Positions 11,139 through 22,152 of a DNA stretch of 64,000 bases are shown here, piece by piece (within the stretch, counting starts at the first letter, position 1; each line of letters starts with the position of its first letter). Position numbers and translations under genes: made by a program. The notes under the pieces were generated by a model that saw only the letters and a program-made list of their open reading frames with translations, was not told the origin of the DNA and did not search any database. Source of the DNA: Marivita sp. (GTDB taxonomy: Bacteria; Pseudomonadota; Alphaproteobacteria; Rhodobacterales; Rhodobacteraceae); contig NZ_JALEGT010000072.1 of NCBI RefSeq assembly GCF_022763305.1, forward strand, positions 1 to 64,000, read 5' to 3'.

Positions 11139-11957
11139 ATGGATGTATCCTCCACGCACGATCAAGCGATTGATTATGCGCCCTGTCGCTATGGCGGGTC
11201 GCGTCTTTGGTTCCGGGGGCCGCGACGCGCGCTGCGGTCGCCTTACGTGGCCTGTCTTGGCGGGTCCAACGTCTACGGGCGGTTCGTGGCTGAACCTTGG
11301 ACGCAGTTGTTGGAAACCCGGTGTGCCGCACCGGTGGTGAATCTCGGGGTCGAGAATGCCGGTATCGACGCCTACCTGAACGACCCGGGGGCGCTGTCCA
11401 CCGCGGCACAGGCCAAGGTGGTTCTGATCCAGCTCACAGGGGTGCACAACACGTCCAACCGGTTCTACGCCACGCACCCCCGTCGCAATGACCGGTTTCT
11501 CAAGGCGTCGCAGGCGCTGATCTCGTTATATCCCGAAATGGACTTTACCGAGGTGCATTTCACCCGGCATCTGCTTGCGCGGCTGAACGGGATATGTCCT
11601 GACCGCTTTGCCATGATTGCCCGAGAAGCGCGCATGGCCTGGCAGGCGCGGATGAAGACGGTGATTGCCCAAATGAAGGGCAAGGTCATTCTGTTGTGGT
11701 TTGCGCAAAGCGGAATGGGTGACGATGCGGACTGCAAGATCGGGGAAGAGCCGTTCCTGACACGTAAGACGGTGCTGGGGCTTCTGCCGCATGTGCATCA
11801 GCTGATCGAAGTCGTCCCCCCAGAGTGGCGCGGCCCTGAAGAAAGCCTTGACGTTCCACCGTTCGAATTGACGCGGGCGGCGCATTTGCCCGGACCGGCG
11901 GCACATCGTACGGTGGCACAAACGCTGGCACCAGTGGTGCGCGACTTGCTGACATAG
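11139..11957 (+). CDS. DUF6473-like protein
   Basis: 272 aa; MDVSSTHDQAIDYAPCRYGGSRLWFRGPRR...VACLGGSNVYGRFV. Confidence 0.65.
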   Translation: MDVSSTHDQAIDYAPCRYGGSRLWFRGPRRALRSPYVACLGGSNVYGRFVAEPWTQLLETRCAAPVVNLGVENAGIDAYLNDPGALSTAAQAKVVLIQLTGVHNTSNRFYATHPRRNDRFLKASQALISLYPEMDFTEVHFTRHLLARLNGICPDRFAMIAREARMAWQARMKTVIAQMKGKVILLWFAQSGMGDDADCKIGEEPFLTRKTVLGLLPHVHQLIEVVPPEWRGPEESLDVPPFELTRAAHLPGPAAHRTVAQTLAPVVRDLLT

Positions 11958-11959
11958 AA

Positions 11960-11987
11960 AACGGCGCGCCGGGTCTGGCGCGCCGTT
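11960..11987. terminator. bidirectional terminator hairpin
   Basis: AACGGCGCGCC-GGGTCT-GGCGCGCCGTT, perfect 11-bp stem between convergent genes. Confidence 0.85.
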
Positions 11988-12005
11988 CTTTCGTTCAAAC
12001 CAGTC

Positions 12006-12935
12006 TCAGCCGAGCTTTTCGGTGAGTTCCGGGACCGCCTGGAAGAGGTCTGCAACAAGGCCATAATCCGCGACCTGGAAGATCGGGGCTTCTTCGTCCT
12101 TGTTGATGGCGACGATGATCTTGCTGTCCTTCATACCCGCAAGGTGCTGGATCGCACCCGAGATGCCAACGGCGATATAGAGATCCGGCGCGACAACCTT
12201 GCCGGTCTGGCCCACCTGCCAGTCGTTCGGGGCAAAGCCCGAGTCGACGGCTGCGCGGGATGCGCCCACGGCCGCGCCCAGCGTGTCGGCCAACTTTTCG
12301 ATCATGGCGAAGTCGCTTTCCGACCCAACGCCACGACCGCCGGAAACCACGATGCCCGCAGAGGTCAGTTCGGGACGGTCGCTTGCGGCGACCTTGTCTT
12401 CGACCCATTCGCTGAGGCCCGGATTGTCGCCGGCTGCGATGGCTTCGACGGATGCCGAGCCGCCGGTCGGTGCGGCGTCAAAGGTCGAGGTGCGGAACGA
12501 GATCACCTTGGTCGCGTCCGAGGATTTGACAGTCTGGATCGCGTTGCCCGCGTAGATCGGGCGCTCGAACGTGTCGGCATCCACAACGGCGGTCACGTCG
12601 GTGATCACCATCACATCCAGAAGCGCTGCAACGCGCGGCAGAATGTTCTTGGCGTCCGTCGTCGCAGGGGCGACGATGTGGCTGTAATCGCCCGCAATCG
12701 ATGCGATCAGGCCCGCGACAGGCTCGGCCAGGCGATGCCCGTAAAGCGCGTCCTCCGCCAGCAGAACCTTGGAGACACCTTCGATCGTGGCAGCTTCGTC
12801 AGCGGCGGCCTTGGCGGACGCGCCAGCAGCCAGAACGGTCACATCGCCCAGTGCCTTTGCAGCGGTCACGGTCTTGGCGGTGGCGTCCATGGCCAGTGCG
12901 CCATCGGTGATTTCGGCAATCAGAAGAACGGCCAT
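12006..12935 (-). CDS. etfA: electron transfer flavoprotein alpha subunit
   Basis: [59 protein letters not shown]. Confidence 0.95.
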   Translation of the reverse strand: MAVLLIAEITDGALAMDATAKTVTAAKALGDVTVLAAGASAKAAADEAATIEGVSKVLLAEDALYGHRLAEPVAGLIASIAGDYSHIVAPATTDAKNILPRVAALLDVMVITDVTAVVDADTFERPIYAGNAIQTVKSSDATKVISFRTSTFDAAPTGGSASVEAIAAGDNPGLSEWVEDKVAASDRPELTSAGIVVSGGRGVGSESDFAMIEKLADTLGAAVGASRAAVDSGFAPNDWQVGQTGKVVAPDLYIAVGISGAIQHLAGMKDSKIIVAINKDEEAPIFQVADYGLVADLFQAVPELTEKLG

Positions 12936-13693
12936 TACACAGCTCCCACTTCTTTGAGTTTCGCAACCAGCTCGTCGACCGAGCCCACCTTGATACCTGC
13001 GGCGCGCTCTTCGGGTTCCGAGGTTTTCACGATCTCGAGGCGCGGTGTGACATCCACGCCGTAATCGGCGGCTGTCTTTTCATCCAGCGGCTTTTTCTTG
13101 GCCTTCATGATGTTCGGCAGCGATGCGTAACGCGGCTCGTTCAGGCGCAGGTCGGTCGAGATGATGGTCGGCATCTTGACCTTGATGGTCTGCAGGCCGC
13201 CGTCGACTTCGCGGGTCACGACAGCATGATCGCCGTCGATATCGACCTTGTTGGCGTACATTGCCTGCGACCAGCCCAGCAGCGCCGACAGCATCTGGCC
13301 GGTGGCGTTCATGTCATTGTCGATGGCCTGCTTGCCGCAGAGGACCAGCCCCGGCTCTTCTTCCTTGACGATAGCGGCCAGGATCTTGGCAACCGCGAGC
13401 GGCTCGATGTCGGTGTGGACGTCTTCGGCTGCAACCACGAGGATCGCGCGGTCGGCGCCCATGGCGAGTGCCGTCCGCAGGGTTTCCTGGCTCTGCTTGA
13501 CGCCGATGCTGACGGCGACGATCTCGTCGGCTTTGCCTGCCTCTTTCAGACGAATGGCCTCTTCCACGGCGATCTCGTCAAAGGGGTTCATCGACATTTT
13601 CACGTTGGCGAGATCGACACCGGAACCATCCGCTTTGACGCGGACCTTCACGTTGTAGTCGATCACGCGTTTGACAGGTACCAGGACCTTCAT
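12935..13693 (-). CDS. etfB: electron transfer flavoprotein beta subunit
   Basis: [19 protein letters not shown]; adjacent to etfA. Confidence 0.95.
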   Translation of the reverse strand: MKVLVPVKRVIDYNVKVRVKADGSGVDLANVKMSMNPFDEIAVEEAIRLKEAGKADEIVAVSIGVKQSQETLRTALAMGADRAILVVAAEDVHTDIEPLAVAKILAAIVKEEEPGLVLCGKQAIDNDMNATGQMLSALLGWSQAMYANKVDIDGDHAVVTREVDGGLQTIKVKMPTIISTDLRLNEPRYASLPNIMKAKKKPLDEKTAADYGVDVTPRLEIVKTSEPEERAAGIKVGSVDELVAKLKEVGAV

Positions 13694-13861
13694 GGGCGCG
13701 TTCCTCTCGTTGGGATCGCAGGGAAATCTGCGATTCTGATATTTCGTTCCGGGCAAGGGATACCCAACCCGAACCGGGGGAAACAGGGCAAAATCGTCAC
13801 GTTAGCGCCATCGGACGTCGCGTTTCCGGGATAAAGACTGCTCCGGCTGCCTTTGGCAGCT

Positions 13862-14983
13862 TCAGTTGCAGATGTTCCGAAGCGCGCGCCATTCCTGTGC
13901 GGTCAGAAGCGGCACCGCCTCAAAGCCGGGAGGGGTAGCATCGCGCGCCGCTTGAATCCGGTCGCCCAATGCAGGGTGGCTCAGGAAATGCGCCACAAAC
14001 GGGCCCGCCTCGCCGCCGAGGTCCCGGAACCGTTCGAACATCGTGGCCAAGGCTGCGGGGGCAATCCGGGCTTGGATGATAACGGCATGGGCAAAGACAT
14101 CCGCCTCTGCCTCGGCCTCCTGGCTGTATTGGGCCTCGATCAGGCGTTCGGCCAGAAGCAGCACCGCAGCACCACCTGCGAAATCGCCGAAGATCAGGCC
14201 CAGCACACCTAGGGATCCTGCCGAACGAAGGGCGTGGCGCGTGGGGTCGCGACTGACGACATGGCCGATTTCGTGGGCAAAGACGGCGGCAACCTCGTCC
14301 GGAGTTTGCGCTTTTTCGATCAGACCACGGAAAAACACGATATAATTGCCGGGCAGGGCAAAGGCATTGATCATCTCGTGATCCAACACCGAGACGGTCA
14401 GCGGCTGTTCCTCGGGCAACGCGTCTTGCAGACGCGCTTCCATTTTCGCGAGGGCGGCCAACCCTTCGGGATTGTCGCAGACGGGCACCGGGTTCAGTCC
14501 GGTCTGGTCCAGGGCGGTCCGGATTTGGGTCAGCGTCACTTCGCCCAGCGCCCGCTCGCCTTCGGGGGGAATGAAGCGCGCGAGCTGGTTCGCCATCGTC
14601 GGCACAAGCACGAAGATGATGAGCGCAACGGAGGCGACAGCCGCAATCGCCCAGCCGATCAGAGGGCCACGCCGTGTGAGCTTTGGGCGTTTATGGCGGT
14701 TGGGCAGACGTGGGGCCAGAGTGTGATCGGGCAGGATGATGCGCCGAACCGGATCCTGGGACAGTTGCAGCACCATCTGGTCGCGCCCGGCCTGATCCGG
14801 CACTTCGCGGATCTCTGACAGGCGCCAGTGGATTGGAGGATGCGCGCCGGTGTCGGCAACCAGCGTCCCCGCGGATTCGTCGATGCTCAGCGACACTGTC
14901 CGTGGTGCGGACAGTGCCCCGTCGAAATAGATGCCAGTGGCGCGGAAGGCTTCGGGCACTCGACCCACTCGCAGCACGGTCAT
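13862..14983 (-). CDS. M48 family metallopeptidase
   Basis: HEIGHVVSRD zinc motif, 1 TM segment. Confidence 0.88.
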   Translation of the reverse strand: MTVLRVGRVPEAFRATGIYFDGALSAPRTVSLSIDESAGTLVADTGAHPPIHWRLSEIREVPDQAGRDQMVLQLSQDPVRRIILPDHTLAPRLPNRHKRPKLTRRGPLIGWAIAAVASVALIIFVLVPTMANQLARFIPPEGERALGEVTLTQIRTALDQTGLNPVPVCDNPEGLAALAKMEARLQDALPEEQPLTVSVLDHEMINAFALPGNYIVFFRGLIEKAQTPDEVAAVFAHEIGHVVSRDPTRHALRSAGSLGVLGLIFGDFAGGAAVLLLAERLIEAQYSQEAEAEADVFAHAVIIQARIAPAALATMFERFRDLGGEAGPFVAHFLSHPALGDRIQAARDATPPGFEAVPLLTAQEWRALRNICN

Positions 14984-16320
14984 AGCGAAGCTCCCACGTC
15001 GAGCGCGTCGGCAAAGCCTTCTGCTTCTGCAAATTCATCGCGCGGGCGCTGGCGGATGGCGGACACGGTCGCGTCGGGCGACAGGGTCAGGGTCGAGAAA
15101 TAGTGCCGGATGACGGGAAGGGTGATGAAGACATTGGTCAACGCGGACCACAACAGGAAGATCGTGAAATAGATCATGACGCTCAGCACGATGATGGCAT
15201 AGCGGCCCATTCCGGCAATCGGCGCGACCATGTCGTCAAGACCCATTTCGGCCAGCATGTCTGCGGACTGGATCAACAAGAGAAGTATGCCGAGAACCAT
15301 GAAGGGCAGGAACACCGCTGCGGCGGCAAGGAGTGTTCCCAGCACATAGATCATCATCACCCGGAAGCCACTGGGCGCCAGGGTGAAGCGGACGCCATCG
15401 ATCGTCTTGGTTTCGGTTAGGCGACGCAGGCTGTCGACCCGAAAGTGGAAAAGCCCGTAAAATCCGGCCAACCCGGCCAGAAAGAAAATGCCCACACCCA
15501 GCGGGATGTTTTCAAACAGAAGAGCCAGACCACCCGTGATCGCCATCGCAAGCGCGACGAACATTGGTTTCATCGACGGATAGAGCATCGTCCATGTGCC
15601 GCCCTGATCCATCCGCGCCGTGCCGTAGAAGGTGCGGTCGGTCTTGTATTTTTCGAGCCAGAAGGTCATGCGCGGCAGCAGCAGACCAAGGCTCAGGATC
15701 GTGACGATCCAATGCAGAACCGCGCGCCAGGCATAGCCCCAGGCTCCGGGTTCGAGGCCAAACCGCAGGCCACGCCAGCGAGTGCGGGCCAAAATATAGC
15801 GACGGGCCCGGTATTGGGCGAAGAACCAGAGCGGAATGACGCCAACAAGGCTGACCGCATAGGCCGCGAAGTTGTCTTGAAACAAAGAAAAGCTCGCGAA
15901 CATGAGGATCAGGTTCACGATGCCAATGTAAAAGGCCAAGACCACTACGGCGAACAGAAACCCGAGCAGCTTTTCCACCGGGTCTCCCACATATTCCAGA
16001 GGGTGGCCACCGGGGCGGATCGACGACCAGTACCAGCGGCGCAGGCGTGTGCGCATCCAGAAGCGGTAAAAGCCCAGCGTGAGCACAGTCAGCAGGCCGG
16101 TTTTCAGGGCCAGCCAGAACAGGGTGCCCCGCGTGCCGACAACCTCGGTGCGCAGGGAGTCCGTGTCAGGTGAAGGTGTTGTCTCGGGGGAAGCCGCGCG
16201 GGGCCATGCGTCCGGAGCCGGCGCGCTTTCCGGTCCATTCGGCGAGGTCGGTTTCTGTTCTGGTGCGTCCGGCCGGGTCGCGCCAGGTGAGGCCTTCTGC
16301 CAAGGTGAAGGTGGTTGCAT
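14980..16320 (-). CDS. YjgN family (DUF898) membrane protein
   Basis: [36 protein letters not shown] and repeated TM region; start uncertain (first ATG 16320 lies inside parC). Confidence 0.78.
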   Translation of the reverse strand: MQPPSPWQKASPGATRPDAPEQKPTSPNGPESAPAPDAWPRAASPETTPSPDTDSLRTEVVGTRGTLFWLALKTGLLTVLTLGFYRFWMRTRLRRWYWSSIRPGGHPLEYVGDPVEKLLGFLFAVVVLAFYIGIVNLILMFASFSLFQDNFAAYAVSLVGVIPLWFFAQYRARRYILARTRWRGLRFGLEPGAWGYAWRAVLHWIVTILSLGLLLPRMTFWLEKYKTDRTFYGTARMDQGGTWTMLYPSMKPMFVALAMAITGGLALLFENIPLGVGIFFLAGLAGFYGLFHFRVDSLRRLTETKTIDGVRFTLAPSGFRVMMIYVLGTLLAAAAVFLPFMVLGILLLLIQSADMLAEMGLDDMVAPIAGMGRYAIIVLSVMIYFTIFLLWSALTNVFITLPVIRHYFSTLTLSPDATVSAIRQRPRDEFAEAEGFADALDVGASL

Positions 16321-18481
16321 CCGACAGGCCCCCGTCCTTGTACTTCTGCAGCCGCACGCCCTTGCCGCGTCCCATTTCGGGCAATTCCTCAAGAGCAAAA
16401 ACCAGAACCTTGCGGTTTTCGCCCACGACCGCAACGGCATCGCCGGTCACAGGTTTGCACAGTTTCGCGCGTACGTCGCCCTTGACGTTGAGCACCTGCT
16501 TGCCTGCCCGCGTCTGCGCGACCACTTCGGTTTCGGGCACAATGAATCCATCTCCGGCGTTGGAAGCCACAAGCAGCTTGCGTTCGGGCTGATGGATGAA
16601 GAGCGACACGATTGCCGCCTCGTTCGGCAGGTCAACCATGAGGCGCAGCGGTTCGCCCATGCCGCGCCCGCCGGGCAGGTTGGCCGCCGGAATGGTGTAG
16701 AACCGGCCATTCGAGCCGAAAACCAGCAGCTTGTCCGTCGTTTCCGCGTGGAAAATGAAGCGCGGCCCATCCCCGTCCTTGAACTTCAATTCGCGGTTAA
16801 GGTCGATATGACCCGTCATCGCGCGGATCCAGCCCATTTCCGAACAGACGACGGTGATCGGTTCACGCTCGATCATGGCTTCGATCGGGACGTCCTCGAC
16901 CTCGCCGGCCTCTGCAAAGGTGGTGCGGCGTTCGCCACCGGCGTAATTCTTGCCAAAGGTTTTCCTGGTCTCGCGGAGCTGATCCGCAATCGCGTCCCAT
17001 TGCAGATCGCCGCTTTCGAGCAGGTCTTCGAGACCGGCGCGTTCCTCCATCAGGCGGTCGCGTTCGGCCACAAGCTCCATCTCTTCAAGCTTGCGCAACG
17101 ACCGCAGACGCATGTTGAGGATCGCTTCGGTCTGCACCTCGGTGAGGCCCAGTTCGTCATCGCCCGACACCATCGGCGGCGAGACATAATCCCGCTCGTT
17201 AATGGCGCGGGGATGGTCCTTGCCCCAATCCTCGCGCATCAGGGCGGCCTTGGGATCGTCGTCATAGCGGATGATGTCGATCACGCGGTCGAGGTTGAGA
17301 AAGGCGACGATCAGGCCTTCCAGCACTTCGAGCCGGTGGTCGATCTTGTCCATCCGATGCTGGCTGCGGCGGATCAGAACCTCGCGCCGGAAGTCGAGGA
17401 AGGCGCGCAGAACCTCCTTCATCGAACAAACCTTGGGGGTCAGCCCGTCGATGAGCACGTTCATGTTCAGGCTGAACCGCGTTTCCAGATCGGAGTTGCG
17501 GAACAGCATGTTCATCAGAACATCCGGGTCCACGTTCTTGGTGCGCGGTTCCAGCACCATGCGAATGTCGTCAGCCGATTCATCGCGGATGTCTGCGAGG
17601 ATCGGCACCTTCTTGGTCTGAATCAGTTCGGCCAACCGTTCGACAAGCTTGGATTTCTGCACCTGGTAGGGGATCTCGGTGACGACAATCTGCCATTGCC
17701 CGCGCCCCAGATCCTCGACCTCCCATCGGCAGCGCAAACGGATTGATCCGCGGCCTGTGCGATACGCCTGCGCGATGGACGCGCGATCCTCGACGATCAC
17801 CCCGCCGGTCGGGAAATCCGGGCCCGGCACGTAGTTGAGCAGCGTATCGTCGCGCGCATCGGGCACCTTGATCAGGTGAAGACAGGCGTCGATCAGTTCT
17901 GATATGTTGTGCGGCGGAATGTTCGTCGCCATGCCGACCGCGATGCCGGATGCGCCATTGGCCAGCAGGTTCGGAAACTGCGCAGGGAGGACAACAGGTT
18001 CTTCCAGCGTGCCATCGTAGTTCGCGCGGAAGTCGACTGCGTTCTCGTTCAGACCGTCCAGCAGCGCTTCGGCCACGCTGGTCAACCGCGCTTCGGTGTA
18101 ACGCGCAGCCGCCGGGTTGTCGCCGTCGATATTGCCGAAATTGCCCTGACCATCGACCAGCGGGTAGCGGACGTTGAAATCCTGCGCGAGGCGCGCCATC
18201 GCGTCGTAGATCGCGGCATCGCCATGCGGGTGGTAGTTGCCCATCACGTCGCCGCTGATCTTGGCCGATTTTCGGAAGCCGCCCGTGGAACTCAGACGCA
18301 GTTCGCGCATTGCGTACAGGATGCGGCGGTGAACGGGCTTCAACCCGTCCCGGGCATCGGGCAGGGCCCGGTGCATGATCGTCGACAGCGCATAGGTCAG
18401 GTACCGTTCCCCGATGGCTCGGCGGAGCGGTTCCGCAAAGTCGCGGGGGGTCATCTTGGGGTCGTCGACATCATCAGCCAT
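16166..18481 (-). CDS. parC: DNA topoisomerase IV subunit A
   Basis: [34 protein letters not shown]; catalytic Tyr region [10 protein letters not shown]. Confidence 0.95.
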   Translation of the reverse strand: MADDVDDPKMTPRDFAEPLRRAIGERYLTYALSTIMHRALPDARDGLKPVHRRILYAMRELRLSSTGGFRKSAKISGDVMGNYHPHGDAAIYDAMARLAQDFNVRYPLVDGQGNFGNIDGDNPAAARYTEARLTSVAEALLDGLNENAVDFRANYDGTLEEPVVLPAQFPNLLANGASGIAVGMATNIPPHNISELIDACLHLIKVPDARDDTLLNYVPGPDFPTGGVIVEDRASIAQAYRTGRGSIRLRCRWEVEDLGRGQWQIVVTEIPYQVQKSKLVERLAELIQTKKVPILADIRDESADDIRMVLEPRTKNVDPDVLMNMLFRNSDLETRFSLNMNVLIDGLTPKVCSMKEVLRAFLDFRREVLIRRSQHRMDKIDHRLEVLEGLIVAFLNLDRVIDIIRYDDDPKAALMREDWGKDHPRAINERDYVSPPMVSGDDELGLTEVQTEAILNMRLRSLRKLEEMELVAERDRLMEERAGLEDLLESGDLQWDAIADQLRETRKTFGKNYAGGERRTTFAEAGEVEDVPIEAMIEREPITVVCSEMGWIRAMTGHIDLNRELKFKDGDGPRFIFHAETTDKLLVFGSNGRFYTIPAANLPGGRGMGEPLRLMVDLPNEAAIVSLFIHQPERKLLVASNAGDGFIVPETEVVAQTRAGKQVLNVKGDVRAKLCKPVTGDAVAVVGENRKVLVFALEELPEMGRGKGVRLQKYKDGGLSDATTFTLAEGLTWRDPAGRTRTETDLAEWTGKRAGSGRMAPRGFPRDNTFT

Positions 18482-18618
18482 AGATGATGTGATACTCACC
18501 CCCTCTGAGGCCGTAAAGCAATTGCGGGAATATTTTTTCTCTTTCCCCTTCGGAGGGAGCGGAGAATCGCGGTATTCCTCTGGAAGTGGTGGGCGAACAG
18601 TCTTCCGTGGGGGTTGTT

Positions 18619-19164
18619 ATGAACAAGTACATTTTGATCGCATTCGCGGTCATGGGGTTTGGATTCTATGAATTGTCCGGTGGCGCCGATTTTGAGCCGG
18701 GCACGCAGTCGCTTGTCATCTTTGCGGAACCCAGACCTTCGGAACCTGCCCCCAAACCGCGTCCTGAATTCGTGGCACGGGCCGATACCGGATCGGCCAG
18801 CCTGACGGATATCGCCCCCGTGCGCGCGGTGATCGAGCCTGTCGTGGCTGCGGCCCCTGCTTCCCTCGACAGCGACCCGACCCCTGATGCCGCGACTGCC
18901 GCGACTGCCGCGACCGAAGCTGCCACCGTCTCCGAGCCTGAACCCGGACTGCCGGACATCCTGCCCGATCTGCGATTTGTCGATGGAGACCGGGTGAACC
19001 TGCGCGGTGGTCCGGGCACCGATTATGCTGTCGTGGGCAAGCTCTACCGCAATGACATGGTCGAAATCCTTGCCGATGAAGGCAATGGCTGGCTGCATCT
19101 GCGCGATACGGCAACAGGCGATGAAGGCTGGATCGCCGATTGGCTGGTGACGGCTGCCAATTGA
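18619..19164 (+). CDS. SH3-domain (bacterial SH3b) exported protein
   Basis: DGDRVNLRGGPGTDYAVVGKLYRNDMVEIL...GWIADWLV; N-terminal hydrophobic segment. Confidence 0.82.
   Translation: MNKYILIAFAVMGFGFYELSGGADFEPGTQSLVIFAEPRPSEPAPKPRPEFVARADTGSASLTDIAPVRAVIEPVVAAAPASLDSDPTPDAATAATAATEAATVSEPEPGLPDILPDLRFVDGDRVNLRGGPGTDYAVVGKLYRNDMVEILADEGNGWLHLRDTATGDEGWIADWLVTAAN
18888..18914. repeat. 9-bp tandem repeat (TGCCGCGAC x3) in the SH3 protein linker
   Basis: Encodes AATAATAATE-type low-complexity linker. Confidence 0.8.
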
Positions 19165-19165
19165 C

Positions 19166-19993
19166 GTGACATCGAAGACCGTTCTCATCACCGGATGTTC
19201 GTCCGGAATTGGGCTCGACACCGCGCGGCGGTTGAAGGCGCGGGGGTGGACTGTCTTCGCCTCCTGTCGGGCAGAGGCCGATTGCGCAGCCCGCACCGCC
19301 GAAGGGTTCTTGGCGCCGCAACTGGATTACGAAGACCCCGCCAGCATCGCTCGCTGCGCCGAAGATGTGCTGACGCAAACCGGCGGCACGCTGGACGCGG
19401 TCTTTCATAACGGCGCTTACGCCTTGCCCGGACCAATCGAGGATATTCCTGCTGCAGGTATGCGCGCGCAGTTCGAGGCGAATTTTCTTGGCTGGCACGA
19501 TCTCAACCGCCATGTGATCCCGGCAATGCGCCGCGCCGGTCGGGGGCGTATCCTTTTCAATTCGTCGGTGCTGGGCCTTGTCGGGATGAAGTATCGGGGG
19601 CCCTACGTGGCGACCAAGTTCGCACTGGAAGGCTATGCCGACGTCCTGCGTATGGAGATGGCCGGCACGGGCATTCATGTCGTGCTGATCGAACCCGGCC
19701 CGATCGAAACCGATTTCCGCAAAAACGCGATCAAGCAGTTCGACAAATGGGTGGACTGGCAAAGCTCACCACGGCGGGCGCAGTACGAATCCAGTCTTCT
19801 CGACATGCTCAAGAAGGGGGGCAGTTCCCGCGCGCAATGGCCGGCATCTGCCGTGACGGATGCGGTTCTGGCAGCGCTTACGGCCCCACGTCCCAAGGCA
19901 CGCTACCGGGTCACGACACCCACGCACGCGATGGCCATCGCCCGCCGCCTGTTGCCGACGCGGGCGCTGGACTGGCTTTTGTCCAAAGGCTGA
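19166..19993 (+). CDS. SDR family NAD(P)-dependent oxidoreductase
   Basis: TGCSSGIGLDTARRLKARGW; YVATKFALEGYAD. Confidence 0.9.
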   Translation: MTSKTVLITGCSSGIGLDTARRLKARGWTVFASCRAEADCAARTAEGFLAPQLDYEDPASIARCAEDVLTQTGGTLDAVFHNGAYALPGPIEDIPAAGMRAQFEANFLGWHDLNRHVIPAMRRAGRGRILFNSSVLGLVGMKYRGPYVATKFALEGYADVLRMEMAGTGIHVVLIEPGPIETDFRKNAIKQFDKWVDWQSSPRRAQYESSLLDMLKKGGSSRAQWPASAVTDAVLAALTAPRPKARYRVTTPTHAMAIARRLLPTRALDWLLSKG

Positions 19994-20061
19994 CTTTTCA
20001 TTCGCCTTGTGGCGCGCTACGGCTACATCCCCGGAAACACCCACCAAGGAAAGACCCTGCC

Positions 20062-20262
20062 ATGTTGCAAGATCCCCTCTTCATCATTGCGGCCATTGCC
20101 TGTCTGGCCGTGGTCGCCGTTCTTCTGTTCGGCATCGGCAGTTTCGCCAAGGGAGGGGAATTCAACAAGAAATACGCCAACAAGGCGATGCGCTGGCGGA
20201 TCATTGCACAATTCGTTGCTGTCATGCTGATCCTGCTGTTCGTCTGGCTGCGAGGAGAGTGA
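20062..20262 (+). CDS. twin-transmembrane small protein (HIG1-like)
   Basis: 66 aa, two TM helices, KGGEFNKKYANKAMRWRI; between SDR and cobalamin adenosyltransferase. Confidence 0.75.
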   Translation: MLQDPLFIIAAIACLAVVAVLLFGIGSFAKGGEFNKKYANKAMRWRIIAQFVAVMLILLFVWLRGE

Positions 20263-20265
20263 AGC

Positions 20266-20838
20266 ATGGTCGTTCTGAACAAGATCTACACGAAGACAGG
20301 CGATGACGGGGAAACCGCGCTGGGCAACGGGGCGCGGGTCGCCAAGCATTCGATGCGGGTGACGGCCTATGGCACCGTGGACGAACTCAACTCGATCGTC
20401 GGTCTTGCCCGGCTGCATGCCGACGGCGACATCGACCAGAGCCTGTCGCGCATCCAGAATGACCTGTTCGATCTCGGGGCGGACCTGTGCCGGCCGGACA
20501 TGGAAAAAGATGTAGAGGCCGAATACACGCCGCTGCGCATCGTTGCATCCCAGGTAAAACGGCTTGAGGCCGAAATCGACGCGATGAATGGCAAGTTGGC
20601 GCCGCTGCGCAGCTTCATTCTGCCCGGAGGATCAGCGCTGTCGGCCCATCTGCACCAGTGCCGCACCGTGGCGCGAAGGGCTGAACGGCTGACGGTGGAG
20701 CTGGCCACGATGGAAAGCGCCAATCCGGATGCGGTCAAGTATCTCAACCGGCTGAGCGATTGGTTCTTTGTGGCTGCCCGCATTGCCAATGATGATGGTA
20801 AGGCGGATGTGCTCTGGGTTCCCGGGGCAAACCGCTAG
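20266..20838 (+). CDS. cob(I)alamin adenosyltransferase, PduO type
   Basis: IYTKTGDDGETALGNGARVAK; YLNRLSDWFFVAAR. Confidence 0.93.
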   Translation: MVVLNKIYTKTGDDGETALGNGARVAKHSMRVTAYGTVDELNSIVGLARLHADGDIDQSLSRIQNDLFDLGADLCRPDMEKDVEAEYTPLRIVASQVKRLEAEIDAMNGKLAPLRSFILPGGSALSAHLHQCRTVARRAERLTVELATMESANPDAVKYLNRLSDWFFVAARIANDDGKADVLWVPGANR

Positions 20839-20864
20839 GACAGGCCGTTTTGGTCGGCCAATAC

Positions 20865-20888
20865 GGGCGATGCGTCGTCGCATCGCCC
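20865..20888. terminator. hairpin between convergent genes
   Basis: GGGCGATGCG-TCGT-CGCATCGCCC, perfect 10-bp stem. Confidence 0.65.
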
Positions 20889-20899
20889 CGCCGCGGGGA

Positions 20900-21220
20900 T
20901 CACCCTTGCTTGTCGGTCACGTTTTCCTTGAACGCCACGTCGAACGCCGCTTTTTGCGCGTCTGACGCCTCGGTCTGGTAACGCGCTTTCCATTCCGACA
21001 TGGGCATCCCGTAGAACGCCTCGCGCCCCGCATCTTTGTCCATCTCGATGCCGCGCGCGTTGGCCGCTTCCTGATACCAGCGGCTCAGGCAATTGCGGCA
21101 GAATCCCGTCAGGTTCATCATGTCGATGTTCTGAACGTCCGGGCGATCCTCGATGAGGTGCTGCCGCAAGCGGCGGAATGCGGCGGCTTCGATCTCGATT
21201 TGGGTTTGTTCGTCCATCAT
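20900..21220 (-). CDS. DUF1244 domain protein
   Basis: AFRRLRQHLIEDRPDVQNIDMMNLTGFCRNCLSRWY. Confidence 0.85.
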   Translation of the reverse strand: MMDEQTQIEIEAAAFRRLRQHLIEDRPDVQNIDMMNLTGFCRNCLSRWYQEAANARGIEMDKDAGREAFYGMPMSEWKARYQTEASDAQKAAFDVAFKENVTDKQG

Positions 21221-21233
21221 TGGTCTCCTCGGG

Positions 21234-21971
21234 TCAGTCCGTCACCTGCGCCAGAGCTTTGGCCAGCAGCGGCGCCAGCCGTTGGCCCCAGGCCAGCTGC
21301 GTCGCGTCGGTGGCGATCAGGTCGTTGCGCAGTTCGATAAGTGTGTTCAACCGGCCGTGATGCAAGGCATGTCTATCGATCGCATCGCCGGGCAGGTGGC
21401 CAGGATAGGGCTCATTGCGCCCCACGACGAGGTCGGGTTCGGCCTCGAGCGCCGCAATGAACGGGTCCGACAGGCGCCGGTCGTAGGCATGCAGGATGCC
21501 GACATGCCACGGGCGGCTGGGCCGCCCCTTGAGTTGGCGGGTGAAGGAATGGACGGCCACAATCACCGTGTCGTCGCGCCGTGCCGCGAACTCGGCCAGC
21601 GCATCGTGGTAAGGCCGGTAGTAGGCGGTCATGCGACGTTCCCGTTCGGCTGCATCGACACAGCGGTTTCCCGGGATGACCGATCCGTCATAGAGCCGCA
21701 TCACCAGCGTCGGATCATCCTCGCCCCGGTTCGGGTCAATCACGAGGCGCGAGAAGTTGGACAGGAGCGCCGTGCCGCCCAAAGCATCGGCAAGCGCGCG
21801 CGTGACGCCGGCTGCGCCGGGGTCATAGGCGATGTGCCGCGTCATGTCCGACTCGGGCAGACCGAGAGTCCCGCCCAGATCGGGCGGCACGGTGTTGGTG
21901 GCATGGTCACAGGTGATCAACCAGCGCGAAGACCGGTTCTCTCCATGCACGGTGAATGGTACATATGTCAT
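21234..21971 (-). CDS. N-formylglutamate amidohydrolase family protein
   Basis: LITCDHATNTVPPDLGGTLGL; VAVHSFTRQLKGR; start MTYVPFTVHG. Confidence 0.85.
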   Translation of the reverse strand: MTYVPFTVHGENRSSRWLITCDHATNTVPPDLGGTLGLPESDMTRHIAYDPGAAGVTRALADALGGTALLSNFSRLVIDPNRGEDDPTLVMRLYDGSVIPGNRCVDAAERERRMTAYYRPYHDALAEFAARRDDTVIVAVHSFTRQLKGRPSRPWHVGILHAYDRRLSDPFIAALEAEPDLVVGRNEPYPGHLPGDAIDRHALHHGRLNTLIELRNDLIATDATQLAWGQRLAPLLAKALAQVTD

Positions 21972-22152
21972 AGGTCTGTGATCTCCTGCGCGCATCAGAT
22001 AGTTGAGTTGCGCCGGAAAGGGAAATGGGCAATAACCCGAACCGGAAGTTAGCGGTAACATGACCATGTCAGCCTGCCCGCGACCGGGCAGGGCAGAGTG
22101 CCCTGACAAGCTGGGGCGTCGCCCCGAACACAGGTGAAGGACGGAATTCCTG

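Noticed and set aside
16079-17746. 555-aa plus-strand ORF opposite parC
   Set aside because: Antisense shadow ORF in high-GC coding DNA; low-complexity His/Arg/Gly composition and no recognisable domain, while parC on the minus strand is unambiguous
18888-18914. Tandem 9-bp repeat as a possible CRISPR or phase-variable repeat
   Set aside because: In-frame, only three copies, encodes an Ala/Thr linker; no spacers
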